From positions 806,001-870,000 of the forward strand of contig NZ_BNCH01000001.1 in assembly GCF_014656375.1 (NCBI RefSeq): 64,000 nt of DNA, read 5' to 3'. Shown here in pieces: positions 63,497 through 64,000 of this stretch (positions within the stretch are counted from its first letter, which is position 1; each line of letters starts with the position of its first letter). The position numbers and the translations under genes are program-made. This DNA comes from Aliiroseovarius zhejiangensis (GTDB taxonomy: Bacteria; Pseudomonadota; Alphaproteobacteria; Rhodobacterales; Rhodobacteraceae). A model generated the notes under the pieces. It saw only the letters and a program-made list of their open reading frames with translations, was not told where the DNA came from and did not search any database.

Positions 63497-64000
63497 ATGA
63501 CGAAAAAACATCATGAGAATGACGTGTCCTTCATCGAGGCACTGGCGAAAATCCTTCAGGAAAACGATCTGTCCGAAGTCGAGGTCATGCGCGATTATGG
63601 CGAGAATGACAGCCTGAATGTCCGCGTGAGCCGCGCGAAAGAGGTCGTCCAGATGGCCGCCGCCGCCGCGCCAGCCATGGCGGCCGCCCCGGCCCCTGCA
63701 CCGTCCCCGGTTGTCACCGCAGCCGACACCAGCGCCCCGGCCCGCGCCTCGGAAGACCCCGCAAGCCACCCGGGCGCCGTGCCGTCGCCGATGGTCGGCA
63801 CCGTCTATCTTCAGGCCGAACCGGGCACACCCGCTTTTGTCAGCATTGGCGACAAGGTCGAAGAGGGGCAGACCCTTCTGATCGTCGAGGCGATGAAAAC
63901 CATGAACCAGATCCCCGCGCCGCGTGCTGGCACCGTCAAGCGTATTCTGGTCGAAGACGGCGCACCCGTTGAATTCGGCGCCCCCCTGATGATCATCGAA
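63497..64000 (+). CDS. accB: Biotin carboxyl carrier protein of acetyl-CoA carboxylase (3' end cut)
   Basis: At least 168 residues of AccB, which carries biotin between the biotin carboxylase and carboxyltransferase of acetyl-CoA carboxylase in fatty-acid synthesis. The N-terminal helical region is [21 protein letters not shown], followed by an Ala/Pro linker (about 55-95) and the biotinyl domain with EAMKTMNQI, where Lys is the biotin site. Frame is open to the window edge at LMIIE, only a few residues short of the usual end. accC is expected next. Confidence 0.94.
   Translation, partial: MTKKHHENDVSFIEALAKILQENDLSEVEVMRDYGENDSLNVRVSRAKEVVQMAAAAAPAMAAAPAPAPSPVVTAADTSAPARASEDPASHPGAVPSPMVGTVYLQAEPGTPAFVSIGDKVEEGQTLLIVEAMKTMNQIPAPRAGTVKRILVEDGAPVEFGAPLMIIE

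Noticed and set aside
1-64000. CRISPR arrays, phage or integrase genes, insertion sequences and rRNA
   Set aside because: I found no regularly spaced repeats, recombinase motifs, transposase motifs or rRNA-like sequence on either strand.

Overview
The window is about 60% GC and densely packed, with many 1-4 base gene overlaps. Its gene content points to a marine-type alphaproteobacterium of the Rhodobacteraceae (Roseobacter group). The supporting evidence is a split F0 ATP synthase operon with both b and b' subunits, a propionyl-CoA carboxylase/methylmalonyl-CoA mutase locus with an ScfR-type regulator, a choline-O-sulfate/choline cluster (betI-betC-betA facing choXWV), GapR and Hda homologues, and several Roseobacter-type families of unknown function. 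This is inferred from protein resemblance; no rRNA gene is present. No prophage, insertion sequence, CRISPR array or integron was seen, so this looks like ordinary chromosome.

Layout. 1-9 kb: the 5' part of proS, a small lipoprotein, then an AI-2E transporter, Hda-like ATPase, polyphosphate kinase and Ppx/GppA phosphatase on the plus strand, followed by a secreted protein, an EEP-family enzyme and a TerB/DnaJ protein on the minus strand. 9-24 kb: nhaA, then the propionyl-CoA block on the minus strand (pccB, DUF6497 gene, short unknown gene, glycine-zipper lipoprotein, pccA, a large membrane protein, methylmalonyl-CoA mutase, and after a short gap a VOC protein and a GNAT). Facing it are an MFS exporter and the ScfR/PccR-like regulator coupled to a secreted alpha/beta hydrolase. 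TTGCAA-type sites lie in front of both pccB and the regulator.

24-31 kb: betA, betC and betI on the minus strand diverge from choX-choW-choV across a region with a BetI-like palindrome. The cell could import choline, release it from choline-O-sulfate and start its oxidation; betB is not in the window. 31-42 kb: polA, a zinc-finger protein, a HIT protein, a GT14/DUF5927 glycosyltransferase divergent from a carbohydrate-type sulfotransferase, OsmC, a PfkB kinase, endonuclease III, an HTH-MGMT alkylation repair protein and an OmpA-type lipoprotein. 42-49 kb: a FadR-type regulator, the F0 ATP synthase operon (I-a-c-b'-b), an ArsR regulator, a divergent LysR/azoreductase pair, glycerate 2-kinase and tRNA-Thr(TGT).

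49-64 kb: an orphan double-length ABC permease, a protein resembling sulfotransferases but without the usual PAPS loop, GapR, a FadJ-type beta-oxidation protein, a DksA-like protein, an isolated FliM/FliN-domain protein, a probable short-chain-acid signalling block (SLC5 transporter-histidine kinase, two-TM protein, single-domain response regulator, second ScfR-type regulator), a lipoprotein, a PAS-LuxR regulator, a disordered protein and the start of accB.

Points most worth a second look: an exact 33-bp tandem duplication that copies a ribosome binding site and start codon (18366-18431); the SLC5-kinase/two-TM/receiver/ScfR block (56520-61433); the glycosyltransferase/sulfotransferase pair plus the degenerate sulfotransferase-like protein; and several near-perfect palindromes in front of regulator genes.
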